In this document: positions 16,971 through 25,353 of the stretch, in pieces | How the letters are laid out: every line of letters begins with the position of its first letter | How positions within the stretch are numbered: the stretch's first letter is position 1 | NCBI GenBank assembly: GCA_052325345.1 | Contig: JBKQVG010000217.1 | Location: 1-64,000, forward strand | DNA length: 64,000 nt | DNA from: JBEKYD01 sp052325345 | GTDB lineage: Bacteria; Acidobacteriota; Terriglobia; Bryobacterales; Bryobacteraceae | Direction: 5' to 3' | Program-made: the position numbers and the translations under genes | The notes under the pieces: model-generated | The model's input: only the letters and a program-made list of their open reading frames with translations | The model's database searches: none | What the model was told of the DNA's origin: nothing

Positions 16971-17894
16971 TCAGTGTCCTTCCGCTTCCAGATAGCGCTC
17001 GACTTCGATCGCCGCCATGCAACCGGCTCCCGAGGCGGTGATCGCCTGGCGGTACACCCGGTCTCCGACGTCGCCGGCGTGAAATACTCCGGGAATATTG
17101 GTCCGCGCGCCGCCTTTGGATAGGATGTACCCGTCCGGATCGGTTTCGATCTGGCCGCGGAACACCTTGGTATTCGGCACGTGGCCGATGGCCACGAAAA
17201 ACCCGTCCACTTCCTGGTCCCACACCGCGCCGGTAGCGGTATTGCGCAGGCGCACGCCGGTCACGAGGTGACGCGATGGGTCGTACAACTCCTCCACCAC
17301 GGTGTTCGTCAGGAACTTGATTTTGGGGTTGCGCCGGACGCGGTCGACCATGATCTTGGAAGCGCGAAATTCTTCACGCCGGTGTACCAGCGTCACTTCT
17401 CGTCCGAAGCGGGTGAGAAAGTTGGCCTCTTCCATGGACGAATCGCCGCCGCCGATGACCATGATTTTTTTGTCGCGGTAGAAGAATCCATCGCAGGTGG
17501 CGCAGGAACTCACGCCGTGGCCAATCAGTTTCTGTTCGGATTCGAGACCCAGCCAGCGCGCGGAAGCTCCGGAGGCGATAATCACGGTGCGGGTTTCGAT
17601 CCACTCGCCCTCGACGTTCAGGCGGAGCGGCCGCCGGCTGAGAGCCGCGTCCACCACCGCGCCGTCGCGGTACTCGGCGCCGAAATGCTGCGCCTGCTTC
17701 TTCATGTTCTCCACCAGCTCCGGCCCGTTGATCCCCTCCGGAAAGCCCGGGAAGTTTTCCACCAGCGTGGTGAGCGAAAGCTGCCCGCCGGCCTCGTGTC
17801 CGCTTACCACCAGCGGACCCAGATTAGCGCGCGCCGTGTAAATGGCCGCGGTGTTGCCGGCGCAGCCCGAACCGATAATGACGACGTTTTGCAT
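16971..17894 (-). CDS. trxB: Thioredoxin reductase
   Basis: A 307-residue flavoprotein. The FAD motif GSGCAGNTAAIYTARANL opens the protein. The redox-active CATC lies within SCATCDGFF, the NADPH motif is VIGGGDSSMEEANFL, and the FAD C-terminal motif is FHAGDVGD. It reduces thioredoxin with NADPH in the cytoplasm. The dinucleotide motif has Cys and Asn where Pro and Tyr are usual (GSGPAGYT). A longer frame runs upstream, but homology begins at the ATG at 17894. It leads the trxB-ridA pair. Confidence 0.93.
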   Translation of the reverse strand: MQNVVIIGSGCAGNTAAIYTARANLGPLVVSGHEAGGQLSLTTLVENFPGFPEGINGPELVENMKKQAQHFGAEYRDGAVVDAALSRRPLRLNVEGEWIETRTVIIASGASARWLGLESEQKLIGHGVSSCATCDGFFYRDKKIMVIGGGDSSMEEANFLTRFGREVTLVHRREEFRASKIMVDRVRRNPKIKFLTNTVVEELYDPSRHLVTGVRLRNTATGAVWDQEVDGFFVAIGHVPNTKVFRGQIETDPDGYILSKGGARTNIPGVFHAGDVGDRVYRQAITASGAGCMAAIEVERYLEAEGH

Positions 17895-17976
17895 GGGGTT
17901 GGAAACCTTGAGCGTAGCACAAGCGCGTTTTGTCGCCGAAGCCAGGGGCCGGCGCCGCCGGCGCCGGAGAAGGCGC

Positions 17977-18025
17977 GAAGAAATAGGACCAGGGATGAAC
18001 CCGGATAAACACATGATTGAACCGG
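17977..18025 (+). repeat. Copy D (half) of the dispersed GATGAAC-type element
   Basis: GAAGAAATAG (17977-17986) is followed by GGATGAACCCGGATAAAC, two units of the (N)CCGATRAAC type. No inverted arm follows. It lies between divergent trxB and the sulfatase-like gene, 21 bp before the latter's start. It matches the 5' half of the copies at 47484 and 50853. Confidence 0.55.
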
Positions 18026-18045
18026 CTTATACTTGTATTTCACCT

Positions 18046-19245
18046 ATGCCCCTTTCCCGCCGCGAACTTTTGATGGGCAGCATGGCGCTGCCGGCACTGG
18101 CCGCCAGAAAGAAGCCGGCGCCCGAAAAGCCCAGTGTTTTGCTGATCGTGGTGGACAATCTGCCGAGCTGGCTGACCGGCTGTTACGGGAACAAAGAGGT
18201 TCTCACACCCAACATCGACCGGCTGGCCCGCACCGGTACCCGTTTCCTGAACCACTTTGTAGCTATCCCCGAGGCGGAGGCGAATTTCCGGACGCTCGTC
18301 ACTGGCCGCACCCCCATGCAAATCGGACCGTCGGGAAACCTCGCGCCCGACGATATCACCCTGGACAAGATGCTGGGCGGAAGCGGTTACGCCTGCCATG
18401 CCACCGGCCGCCAACCGGCCGCCGACGTGACCGCCGAGGCCGTCAAACTGCTGGACCGGTTCGACGGCAAGCAGAATTTCTGGATGGTCCGCTACACCGA
18501 TCTGCGGCCGCCCTATGAGGGTATTCCGGCAAAGTTTCTGGACCTCTACGCCAACCAGGGATTCGGAAACTACACCGTCGAACCGGTGGCGCCCAATGCC
18601 TCCGGCGATAAGGAAATGCTCGCCAACCGCCTGCTCAGCCGGCGAAAAGCGGCAGCCGGTATCTCCGCGGTGGATGAGGCGGTCGGCGGCCTGATCCACA
18701 AGATTTACGAAAAGCAGGCGGTGGACCATATCCTGGTCGTCCTGACGGCAACTTGCGGCTCCCTGTTCGGAGATCATGGCCTTTGGGGAGCAGGAGACGC
18801 CTCCGACCCGCCCAACATGTTCGACGAGTCCGTTCGGATACCTTTGATCTGGAGTTGGCCGGGTAAAGTGCCCGCCGAGGGCGTTCAGGTGGAACTGGTC
18901 AGCACCTACGACTTGGTTCCAACGTTGGCGGACATCGCCCAAGTCGAGGCCCCGAAACGCAATCTCTGCGGGCGCAGCTACGTGCCGCTGGCCACCGGCA
19001 AACTCTTGTCGCGAAAGCAGGCGTGGCGCAAGGCCGTCTGCGCGCGCGAGCGGAACACCGAGATGGCGCGGGTGGAGCGCTACAAACTGGTGCTGCGCAA
19101 CCAGGGCAAAGGGCCTAACGAGTTATACGATTTTGCCGGCGACCCGGGCGAACGGAACAATCTGGCCGACAACGACCAGTACGTGACGGTCAGGACCGCC
19201 CTCGCGGGCGAGATTCAGAAGTGGACGTTGAATTATTCGGGGTAG
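18046..19245 (+). CDS. Sulfatase-superfamily protein lacking the formylglycine motif (pseudo-sulfatase)
   Basis: A 399-residue protein with the alkaline phosphatase/sulfatase fold. The N-terminus SRRELLMGSMALPAL is a Tat-like signal. The first metal site reads VVDN (37-38; sulfatases usually have DD or DN) and GDHGLWG near residue 243 is conserved. The CxPSR nucleophile motif before LxTGR is replaced: residues 77-81 read AEANF, so the modifiable Cys or Ser is absent. It also lacks a long middle part and is shorter than usual sulfatases. It is probably not an active sulfatase; a binding or phosphohydrolase-like role is possible. The longer upstream frame was rejected because it overlaps trxB. 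Confidence 0.75.
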   Translation: MPLSRRELLMGSMALPALAARKKPAPEKPSVLLIVVDNLPSWLTGCYGNKEVLTPNIDRLARTGTRFLNHFVAIPEAEANFRTLVTGRTPMQIGPSGNLAPDDITLDKMLGGSGYACHATGRQPAADVTAEAVKLLDRFDGKQNFWMVRYTDLRPPYEGIPAKFLDLYANQGFGNYTVEPVAPNASGDKEMLANRLLSRRKAAAGISAVDEAVGGLIHKIYEKQAVDHILVVLTATCGSLFGDHGLWGAGDASDPPNMFDESVRIPLIWSWPGKVPAEGVQVELVSTYDLVPTLADIAQVEAPKRNLCGRSYVPLATGKLLSRKQAWRKAVCARERNTEMARVERYKLVLRNQGKGPNELYDFAGDPGERNNLADNDQYVTVRTALAGEIQKWTLNYSG

Positions 19246-19306
19246 ATTGTTCGGGGTAGGAGGGAGGAGCGGACGCGGACGGGCCCGCTCCAATCGATAG
19301 AAGCGC

Positions 19307-19528
19307 CTACTTCTTCTCCGCGGCCGAGCACTTGGCCAGCGAGTGATTGTTTTCCTTGTAGCACTGCCCGTAGGCATTGAGGTCCTTAGACCCCATTTTG
19401 ACGTGGCAATCCACGCACTTCTTGCCTTCCTTCTTCGCATATGCCGGCGTGCCGTAGCTTGCCGTGCCACAGAATAAAAATCCCAGGCCGAGGATGGCGG
19501 AGGGAATCGCCAGTTTCCATGCGCGCAT
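19307..19528 (-). CDS. Small exported single-haem cytochrome c-like protein
   Basis: A 73-residue precursor with an N-terminal signal peptide (AWKLAIPSAILGLGFLFCGTASYG) and one haem-attachment motif CVDCH. A further Cys pair near the end (CYKENNHSLAKC) may form a disulphide. The distal ligand is unclear. AAGGAGAA lies 3-4 bp before the ATG at 19528, a strong ribosome site. As a periplasmic mini-cytochrome it could carry electrons or be a haem-binding sensor. No redox partner is adjacent. Confidence 0.75.
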   Translation of the reverse strand: MRAWKLAIPSAILGLGFLFCGTASYGTPAYAKKEGKKCVDCHVKMGSKDLNAYGQCYKENNHSLAKCSAAEKK

Positions 19529-19688
19529 AGTTTCTCCTTATCGTGGATTCTTCCGAAATAAAATACCTAGAGGTGTGAATCTCACCCTACAATCATAGCA
19601 CCGGCAGTGTGGAGGAATGCAACAAGAAGGCCTGAACAAATTGGATTCCTGCGAAAAATTGGGGCACTACACGCAGCAATCGGCCTCG

Positions 19689-20291
19689 CTACAGGTTTGC
19701 ATTTGGCTCGAGGCTGCGCCAGAGATACCAGCTCGCCACGGTGCAGTAAGGCCGCCAGCGCGAGGCCAACTCCTCCATTTCCGTAGCTAGTGGCAATTCT
19801 TTCAATCCATACGCCTTACGAATCGCGTTGCGGATTCCGAGATCGCCCGTCGGCAGGACGTCGAGCCGGCGCAGGGCGAAGATCAGGAACATGTGTACGG
19901 TCCAGGCGCCAATCCCCTTGACCCTGGTCAACCGGTCGATGACCTCTTCATCGGAAAGCCGCGGCAATTCCTCGAAAACCACCCGCCCATCCCGCGTATG
20001 CCGGGCTAAGTCACGGATATATTTAGTCTTCTGCGCGGAGAGACCGAGCGACCGCATACGCGCGGGCCGCAACTTCAGGATGTTGGCGGGGGTCGGCGGG
20101 TCGCCCGTGGCCGTCACCAGGCGTGCGAAGATGACGTTGGCCACCCTCCCACTGAGCTGCTGATAGACGATCGATTTTACCAGCGTGGCGAAATCCGGCT
20201 CGCGGAATTCGATACCATAGTCACCGACGCGGTCGATGATGGCCGCCAGAACCGGGTCGGACTTCTTGAGGTGGTAAATGGCTTCCTTCAT
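19689..20291 (-). CDS. DNA-3-methyladenine glycosylase II-type (AlkA-like) base-excision enzyme
   Basis: A 200-residue HhH-GPD protein. The helix-hairpin-helix VKGIGAWTV lies at about 124-132 and the catalytic Asp150 in LPTGDLGIRNAI. It removes alkylated bases, starting base-excision repair. The N-terminal beta domain of E. coli AlkA is missing, as in the short yeast Mag1-like group. It is divergent from the VWFA gene with only about 60 bp between starts, so the promoters overlap. Confidence 0.88.
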   Translation of the reverse strand: MKEAIYHLKKSDPVLAAIIDRVGDYGIEFREPDFATLVKSIVYQQLSGRVANVIFARLVTATGDPPTPANILKLRPARMRSLGLSAQKTKYIRDLARHTRDGRVVFEELPRLSDEEVIDRLTRVKGIGAWTVHMFLIFALRRLDVLPTGDLGIRNAIRKAYGLKELPLATEMEELASRWRPYCTVASWYLWRSLEPNANL

Positions 20292-20352
20292 TCAGAGACG
20301 CTTCATTCTGAAACACAGCCGCTCCGGGCTGCGTCCTTTCCATTTTACAGGC

Positions 20353-21354
20353 ATGCGAACAGCAATATTCCTCACCCTCACCCTCGCCGCCTCCCTGGCG
20401 CCGCTCCCAGCCCAGCAACAGAAGCCGCCCGAAGAGGGTCTGCCGTCGATTAACGTGGATGTCGACGTGGTAAACGTGCTGGCGTCGGTGCGCGACAAGC
20501 ACGGCACCCTGATACCCAACCTGGAAAAGAACGATTTCACCATCCTTGAGGACGGTAAGCCACAGACAATCAAGTACTTCACGAGGGAGACCGACTTGCC
20601 GCTGACGATCGGCATGCTGGTGGATACCAGCGGCAGCCAAGTCAACCTGATCGGCATCGAGCACAACGCCGCCGCCCAGTTCTTTTCGCAGGTACTACAC
20701 AAGAAGGACGAGGCGTTCCTCATCATGTTCGGCGAAGAGGCCGAATTGCTACAGGACTATACCAACTCGGCGCGGCTGCTCAACGATGCGCTCAACCAGT
20801 TGCGGCCCAGCTCCGGCGTGGGCGGGATCGGTCCCGGCCCAGTTCCCACCGCCGGCGGCCCGCGCGGCACCGTGCTTTACGACGCGATTTACCTGGCTGC
20901 CACCGATAAACTCCGCACCGAGGTGGGCCGGAAAGTCATTGTCGTGATCACCGACGGAGTGGATGAAGGCAGCCGCTTGAGCATCAACCAGGCGGTGGAA
21001 GCGGCGCAAAAAGCCGACGCCGTGATTTACAGCATCGAATATCTCGACCCGTACTTCTATGCGCGCATGGGACCGTTTGGGGGTTTTGGGGGCGGGGGCG
21101 GCGGCGATGCCGCTCTACATAAGCTCTCCGACGAGACCGGCGGGCACGTTTACCGGGTAGACCGCAATCATACCCTGGACGATGTGTTTCACCAGCTCCA
21201 GGAGGAAATGCGGACGCAATACTCGATCGGATATACGCCCACCAACGACGTCAAGGACGGCTCCTACCGCAAACTCGATATCAAGCTTTCGAGTAAGGAC
21301 CTGAGGGCCCAGGCGCGCAAGGGCTATTACGCCCTCAAACCAGAGACCCGCTGA
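20353..21354 (+). CDS. Secreted VWFA-related protein (acidobacterial type)
   Basis: A 333-residue protein with a signal peptide (RTAIFLTLTLAASLAPLPAQ). An N-terminal beta domain (VNVLASVRDKHGTLIPNLEKND) is followed by a von Willebrand A domain with the MIDAS motif DTSGS and VIVVITDGVDEGS. A Gly-rich loop (GGFGGGGGG) precedes the last helix. This is the architecture described as the VWFA-related Acidobacterial domain. These proteins are thought to act in adhesion or protein binding outside the cell. The first in-frame ATG before the signal peptide is at 20353. Its end overlaps the convergent rfbD by 20 bp. Confidence 0.88.
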   Translation: MRTAIFLTLTLAASLAPLPAQQQKPPEEGLPSINVDVDVVNVLASVRDKHGTLIPNLEKNDFTILEDGKPQTIKYFTRETDLPLTIGMLVDTSGSQVNLIGIEHNAAAQFFSQVLHKKDEAFLIMFGEEAELLQDYTNSARLLNDALNQLRPSSGVGGIGPGPVPTAGGPRGTVLYDAIYLAATDKLRTEVGRKVIVVITDGVDEGSRLSINQAVEAAQKADAVIYSIEYLDPYFYARMGPFGGFGGGGGGDAALHKLSDETGGHVYRVDRNHTLDDVFHQLQEEMRTQYSIGYTPTNDVKDGSYRKLDIKLSSKDLRAQARKGYYALKPETR

Positions 21355-22222
21355 CCCGCCGGCTCCGCTCCGCGAAATAGCGTTCCAGCACTTCCCGTAA
21401 GGTGGGCATGGGCGCCAGCCCGGAGCGCTCCATCTTGCCGTTCGATAGCGCCGAGTATTTGGGGCGCCGCGCGGCGGTCCGGTACTCGCGCTCATTAGTC
21501 GCGAGCAGCGTCGGTTCGAGTTTGGCAACGTCGAAAATCGTGCGGGCGAACTGGTACCAGGAAACCGGCGCCCCGCCGCCCACGTGAAAGATTCCGGCCT
21601 CTCCGCGTTCCGTCAGTTCCACGGCGCGCGCAGCCAGTAAAGGGGCGTAGGTTGGCGATGCGACATGATCTTCCACTACCCGGATCGGCTGGCGGGCGTC
21701 TGCCAGCCGCAGCATCAACTCGACAAAGTTGCCCCTGGCGGTGTGAAGGCCTCCCGGCCCGAACACTCCGGAAGTGCGCACCACCAAGGTCTGGTCCAGA
21801 TAGGCGCGCGCGTAGAATTCCCCGGCCAGCTTCGATACTGCGTAGGCGCCCAGCGGGTGGGGCGAATCGTCTTCCGCATAAGGATGACGGTGATGCCCGT
21901 CAAAGACGTAGTCGGTCGAGAAGTGAATCAGGCGGGCGTCCATCTGGCGGCAGACCAACGCCATGTTTCTCACCGCCAGAGCGTTTACCAGGAAGGCTGC
22001 CTGAGGTTCTTTCTCAGCCACGTCCACCTGGTTGTAAGCCGCTGCGTTAAAAACCACTTGCGCGTCGAACTGGGTCAGCGCTTTTTCCACCGCCAAAGCG
22101 TCGGTAATGTCCACCTGCGCGCGGTCCCATCCGATTACGCCATATTGCCTGGCTTTCAATTCCCGGACCAGTTCGACTCCCAACTGGCCGGAAGCTCCAA
22201 ACACCGCGGCTCTTCGATTCAT
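21335..22222 (-). CDS. rfbD: dTDP-4-dehydrorhamnose reductase
   Basis: A 295-residue extended SDR. The NAD(P) motif GASGQLG is near the start, followed by NAAAYNQVDVAEKEP, FSTDYVFDG and the catalytic Y-x3-K in YAVSKLAGE. This enzyme makes the last step of dTDP-L-rhamnose synthesis for cell-surface polysaccharide. No other rml genes are beside it. C-terminal homology includes RPKYSALSNGKME. It overlaps the VWFA gene end on the opposite strand by 20 bp. Confidence 0.9.
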   Translation of the reverse strand: MNRRAAVFGASGQLGVELVRELKARQYGVIGWDRAQVDITDALAVEKALTQFDAQVVFNAAAYNQVDVAEKEPQAAFLVNALAVRNMALVCRQMDARLIHFSTDYVFDGHHRHPYAEDDSPHPLGAYAVSKLAGEFYARAYLDQTLVVRTSGVFGPGGLHTARGNFVELMLRLADARQPIRVVEDHVASPTYAPLLAARAVELTERGEAGIFHVGGGAPVSWYQFARTIFDVAKLEPTLLATNEREYRTAARRPKYSALSNGKMERSGLAPMPTLREVLERYFAERSRRVSGSLV

Positions 22223-22453
22223 ACGAACCCTCAGAATAACGCATGGACGGATTGGCGGCGGGGAATCCTCATGCGGGTGCTTAACCGTTTTGGGGATTCC
22301 CCCGTATTCAACCCGACAACCGCTCCCTGGCGGTCGCGGCTTCCGCTACAGGCGCCATGTGTTTGCCCATTCTGCCAGGCTCGGGAAAGACCATGGTTTG
22401 CGCCATGGGCCGGGCAGGCCAATCGCTTGGCCGCGTATACTCTCGTTAGCGGG

Positions 22454-22795
22454 TCATCGCCGCACGCGTGCCGGGTCGCTCAGGGGCGTTTTCGCGGAAA
22501 ACTCTTCCAGCGATTTCGCCAGACTCGCCAGGCCGTCCAGGATTTGGTCCAGTTCTACGCCCACGTAGAAACCCGATCCGGCCGCCTGACAATATACCGC
22601 TTCAGCCAGGAGCATCGCGCCTTCCAGTTGAATTTTCAACGCCTTACCAGGCTCAATCGGCTGTGGGAGCAGCAGTCCCAGACCGCGTCCGGAAGCATCC
22701 TGGACCACTGCGTCCAGATGCTGGCCGCTGTCGTCCAGGATCGTCACCACCACCGGTTGTTGAGGTTTGAATCTTGGCTCGCGCCGTCGTTCCAT
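22454..22795 (-). CDS. PilZ-domain protein
   Basis: A 113-residue single-domain protein with RRREPRF (the RxxxR c-di-GMP arm) and DASGRGLGLLLPQP (DxSxxG-like). It likely binds cyclic di-GMP and passes the signal to an unknown partner. The usual second motif is slightly altered (DASGRG for D/NxSxxG). It is a lone gene between rfbD and a zinc-ribbon gene. Confidence 0.82.
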   Translation of the reverse strand: MERRREPRFKPQQPVVVTILDDSGQHLDAVVQDASGRGLGLLLPQPIEPGKALKIQLEGAMLLAEAVYCQAAGSGFYVGVELDQILDGLASLAKSLEEFSAKTPLSDPARVRR

Positions 22796-22885
22796 GCAAC
22801 CGTTATCGGCACATCGCCGGCGAAACTTTAGGGCGGGGGTTAGCGCATCAAGGCGAAAAACCGCTCTCCGCGGCCGCGGCTCGGT

Positions 22886-23320
22886 TTACCAACGATGGCG
22901 AAAAACAAACGCCACCAGCGATGCCAACAGGATGCCCAAGGCGATCAGGGTCGCGTTGCGGCGGCCCCTGGTGAACCAGGACGGCACTCGCTCGGGATCC
23001 GCCCCTGGCAGCAGCGAGCGATACAGCCGGCGATTGCCGGAACCCGGCAGGCTCCGCACTGCCTTGGCGATCTCTTTCCTTCCCCGCCTGTCCGCAATCA
23101 GGATTGTGGCCGAATTGGGGCTATTGGTGGACGCCAGCAGCTTTTGCCGGAGTGGGGCGGGCACTTCATCCACCGACCGGTACACCAAATCCGCCGCGCC
23201 GGCGGCGATTCTCACCACCGAAGTCTGATAGAGGCCATTGGCATCGGCATTCGCAAGGCCGCAGTAGGGGCACCGCGCTTCGTCTGCGTCAATCGTTTTT
23301 CGGCAACGCTGGCAAGTCAT
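22886..23320 (-). CDS. Zinc-ribbon protein with C-terminal membrane anchor
   Basis: A 144-residue protein. Two CxxC pairs (CQRC at 3-6 and CPYC at 17-20) make an N-terminal zinc ribbon. A hydrophobic helix near the end (NATLIALGILLASLVAFVF) would tail-anchor it. The middle region is unrecognised. Its ATG overlaps the lysR stop (23317-23320), so it is co-translated with the regulator. Function unknown. Confidence 0.7.
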   Translation of the reverse strand: MTCQRCRKTIDADEARCPYCGLANADANGLYQTSVVRIAAGAADLVYRSVDEVPAPLRQKLLASTNSPNSATILIADRRGRKEIAKAVRSLPGSGNRRLYRSLLPGADPERVPSWFTRGRRNATLIALGILLASLVAFVFRHRW

Positions 23321-24249
23321 GAAGCAACCACTTCCGACGTTTTGGGCTGTTTGGGTCCCGCGGGTTCGTCACCGACATTATCCAACACAACCTGGATGAA
23401 ACCCAATGCCGCTTTGGATAACGCCTTGTCTCTCCGGTAAATCAATCCGAGGCGCCGGACCATCGGGTCGGGAGCCAGCGAAATCGCGTGCGCCTTGCCG
23501 GCGGTCACCTCCTCGCGGCTGTTGGAAGCGGCCACAAAAGCCACGCCCAGTCCCGCCAGCACGAAGCGCTTCATCATTTCCGTGGAATCGAGCTCCATCG
23601 AAATGCGCAGCCGGTCCTCGACCGGTTCCAGCCATTGATTGAGCCGGGTTCGAGTCTTGCCGTGCTTGGGAAGCAACAGGAAGTTCTCGACCACGTCGGC
23701 CGGCGAGACCGAAGCGTGCCGGGCCAGGGGATGACCGGCAGGCACCAGCAGGCAGATTTCGTCGCGGTGCACGTTGACCACCTGCAGCCGCTTTTCTTCC
23801 ACCGGCAACTGGGTCAAGCCGAAATCGGCGGAGTTGTCGAGCACCGCTTCCATCACGTGGGCCGCGTAGGAACGCTCCACCTGGAGTTGCACGGCGGGAA
23901 ACAGGCGGCAGTATTCGGAGAAGACTTTGGGGAGCACGTAGATGCAGGTAGCTTCGTTGGCCGCGATCACCAATTCGCCGCGCGGATTGGCTTCGAGCTC
24001 GGCGATCGCGTCCTGCGCCCGGCGGCGGAAGTCCAGCATCTGTTCGGCGTATTCGGCGAAAATGCGGCCCGCGGTGGTCAGCGAAATGCGGCTGCCGAAA
24101 CGTTCAAAAAGCTCGGTCCGCAGTTCCTGTTCCAGTTGACGAACCTGGGCGCTGATGGCGGGCTGGGTACGATAGCAGGTTTGGGCGGCCTTCGAAAAAC
24201 TCTTCAAGCGAACGATCTCGAGAAACGTGTGGAGTTGATCGAAATCCAT
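23317..24249 (-). CDS. LysR-family transcription regulator
   Basis: A 310-residue regulator. The N-terminal winged helix-turn-helix (FLEIVRLKSFSKAAQTCYRTQPAISAQ in part, residues about 8-34) is typical, and the effector domain starts near residue 90. It resembles the CysL/CbbR/YofA group, but its target is unknown. I use the ATG at 24249 instead of an ATG 33 bp upstream because homology begins there (MDFDQLHTF). Three AGTATTG-type half-sites lie upstream and may be its operators. It is operonic with the zinc-ribbon gene. Confidence 0.88.
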   Translation of the reverse strand: MDFDQLHTFLEIVRLKSFSKAAQTCYRTQPAISAQVRQLEQELRTELFERFGSRISLTTAGRIFAEYAEQMLDFRRRAQDAIAELEANPRGELVIAANEATCIYVLPKVFSEYCRLFPAVQLQVERSYAAHVMEAVLDNSADFGLTQLPVEEKRLQVVNVHRDEICLLVPAGHPLARHASVSPADVVENFLLLPKHGKTRTRLNQWLEPVEDRLRISMELDSTEMMKRFVLAGLGVAFVAASNSREEVTAGKAHAISLAPDPMVRRLGLIYRRDKALSKAALGFIQVVLDNVGDEPAGPKQPKTSEVVAS

Positions 24250-24621
24250 AAAGTCCCATCCACATCTTTGGAGACAACACAAATCCTGAGAGAACCCGCC
24301 CGCGCGACGGCGACGGGCCTTTTCCCAATACTACACCGCCGCCTCGGCAAAGTATTGTGAATGGGAGGGATAGAAATAATGAATTTCCCCCGCATCACGC
24401 GGCTTTGGTAAGTATTGTAACAGAGGCTGGGTGGTGCGGTTGAGACGGTGGGCTTTCACATTCGCAAACCGCTCCCTTACGACAAGGCGGGCGGAACCGC
24501 CGCACAATCACCCGGCGTAACCATAAGCAGACTCCATAGAATGCGAAAAAGCCCGGCGCCCCGAATACGGCGTGCCGGGCTTTCAGCATACAGGGGGCAA
24601 CCGCGGGGCGGCTCAGCCCTG
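24250..24621. other. Intergenic region upstream of lysR with AGTATTG half-sites and a terminator
   Basis: This 372-bp stretch is the leader of lysR and the downstream end of the Spy/CpxP-like gene. AGTATTGTGA occurs at 24351-24360 and AGTATTGTAA at 24411-24420, exactly 60 bp apart. An inverted CAATACT lies at 24326-24332, giving an AATACT/AGTATT inverted repeat spanning 24327-24356. A terminator is listed separately at 24546. I saw no other gene. Confidence 0.45.
24546..24583 (-). terminator. Intrinsic terminator of the Spy/CpxP-like gene
   Basis: On the minus strand AAAGCCCGGC and GCCGGGCTTT pair around a short interior loop and are followed by a T run (complement of AAAAA at 24546-24550). 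It lies about 40 bp after the stop of the Spy/CpxP-like gene. Confidence 0.75.
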
Positions 24622-25110
24622 CTAGCCATTGGTCCGCATCCGCGGGTGCTGGCGCAGCCGCGTGGTGAGTTGCGCGACTTTGGCTTTTTGCGCGGGCGTC
24701 AGGATTCCCAGGAATTCGGCCCGAGCCTGGCTGTGGACTTCGGTCAACCGGCCGATCAGCCGGCCCCGCTCCACGCTCAGTTTGCGGATGTCCGCGCTTC
24801 GATTCGCCTCTACGGCCTGTGCCATGGCCGTCCGGTTGGCGCGCAGTTCCTGCCGCAAGGGAGCGGTTGCCTGGCGGGACTTTCCGAAGATCTCCTTGGC
24901 CTGCTGCTTTTGAGCGTCCGCCAGGTTCAACGCCCGCATCAAACGCTGCCGCGCGAATCGGGCTCCGCGGCGCGGGTTCGCCATAGGATGCCGCGGGGCT
25001 TGCTGTTGGGGCGCGGGCGGATTCGCCGCTGCTGGCGGCGGAGTTTGTGCCAGTCCAAGGCCAGCCGTCAGAGCGGCCACGGCGAGGACTTGAATCGTTT
25101 TGCTTTTCAT
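24622..25110 (-). CDS. Spy/CpxP-family periplasmic protein
   Basis: A 162-residue precursor with a signal peptide (SKTIQVLAVAALTAGLGLAQ) and a Pro/Ala/Gln-rich linker. A basic helical body follows, with the family LTxxQ-like motif as LTPAQKAKV near the end. Spy/CpxP proteins are small helical chaperone-like proteins that sense or protect against envelope misfolding and can also bind metals. It diverges from the response regulator/kinase genes, the same layout as cpxP with cpxRA in E. coli, which suggests it is both target and modulator of that system. Confidence 0.78.
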   Translation of the reverse strand: MKSKTIQVLAVAALTAGLGLAQTPPPAAANPPAPQQQAPRHPMANPRRGARFARQRLMRALNLADAQKQQAKEIFGKSRQATAPLRQELRANRTAMAQAVEANRSADIRKLSVERGRLIGRLTEVHSQARAEFLGILTPAQKAKVAQLTTRLRQHPRMRTNG

Positions 25111-25150
25111 GGATGTTACTGCCTCCCAATTGGTACATTAGGGCACCCGT

Positions 25151-25319
25151 GTAAGCCCGGTTTGTCGCCGCGGTAAATGGTTGTAAGAATACATTTGCGA
25201 GCCGTAAGCGATCCACGGCCGGCAGTCGGCCGCTGGGGTAGCGGAAAGCTGACCGCCGACCGCTGACAGCTTTTTTTAGCGCCTTGACAAACTCTTACGC
25301 GGATCGCCACAAGTCTTAC
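25151..25319. promoter_or_regulatory. Intergenic array of GTAAG/GTAAA sites, possible response-regulator boxes
   Basis: GTAAA-N5-GTAAG at 25173-25187 resembles the CpxR box (two GTAAA repeats about 5 bp apart). Further GTAAG copies are at 25151 and 25204, the latter exactly 21 bp after the one at 25183. On the other strand CTTAC occurs at 25294 and 25315, again 21 bp apart. The two-helical-turn spacing suggests a dimer or oligomer of the OmpR-type regulator encoded next. A possible extended -10 (TGTGATAAT, 25337-25345) lies 8 bp before the regulator start, which would give a nearly leaderless mRNA. Confidence 0.4.
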
Positions 25320-25353
25320 CTGAGCCGCATTCGGGTTGTGATAATGTTGAGCC

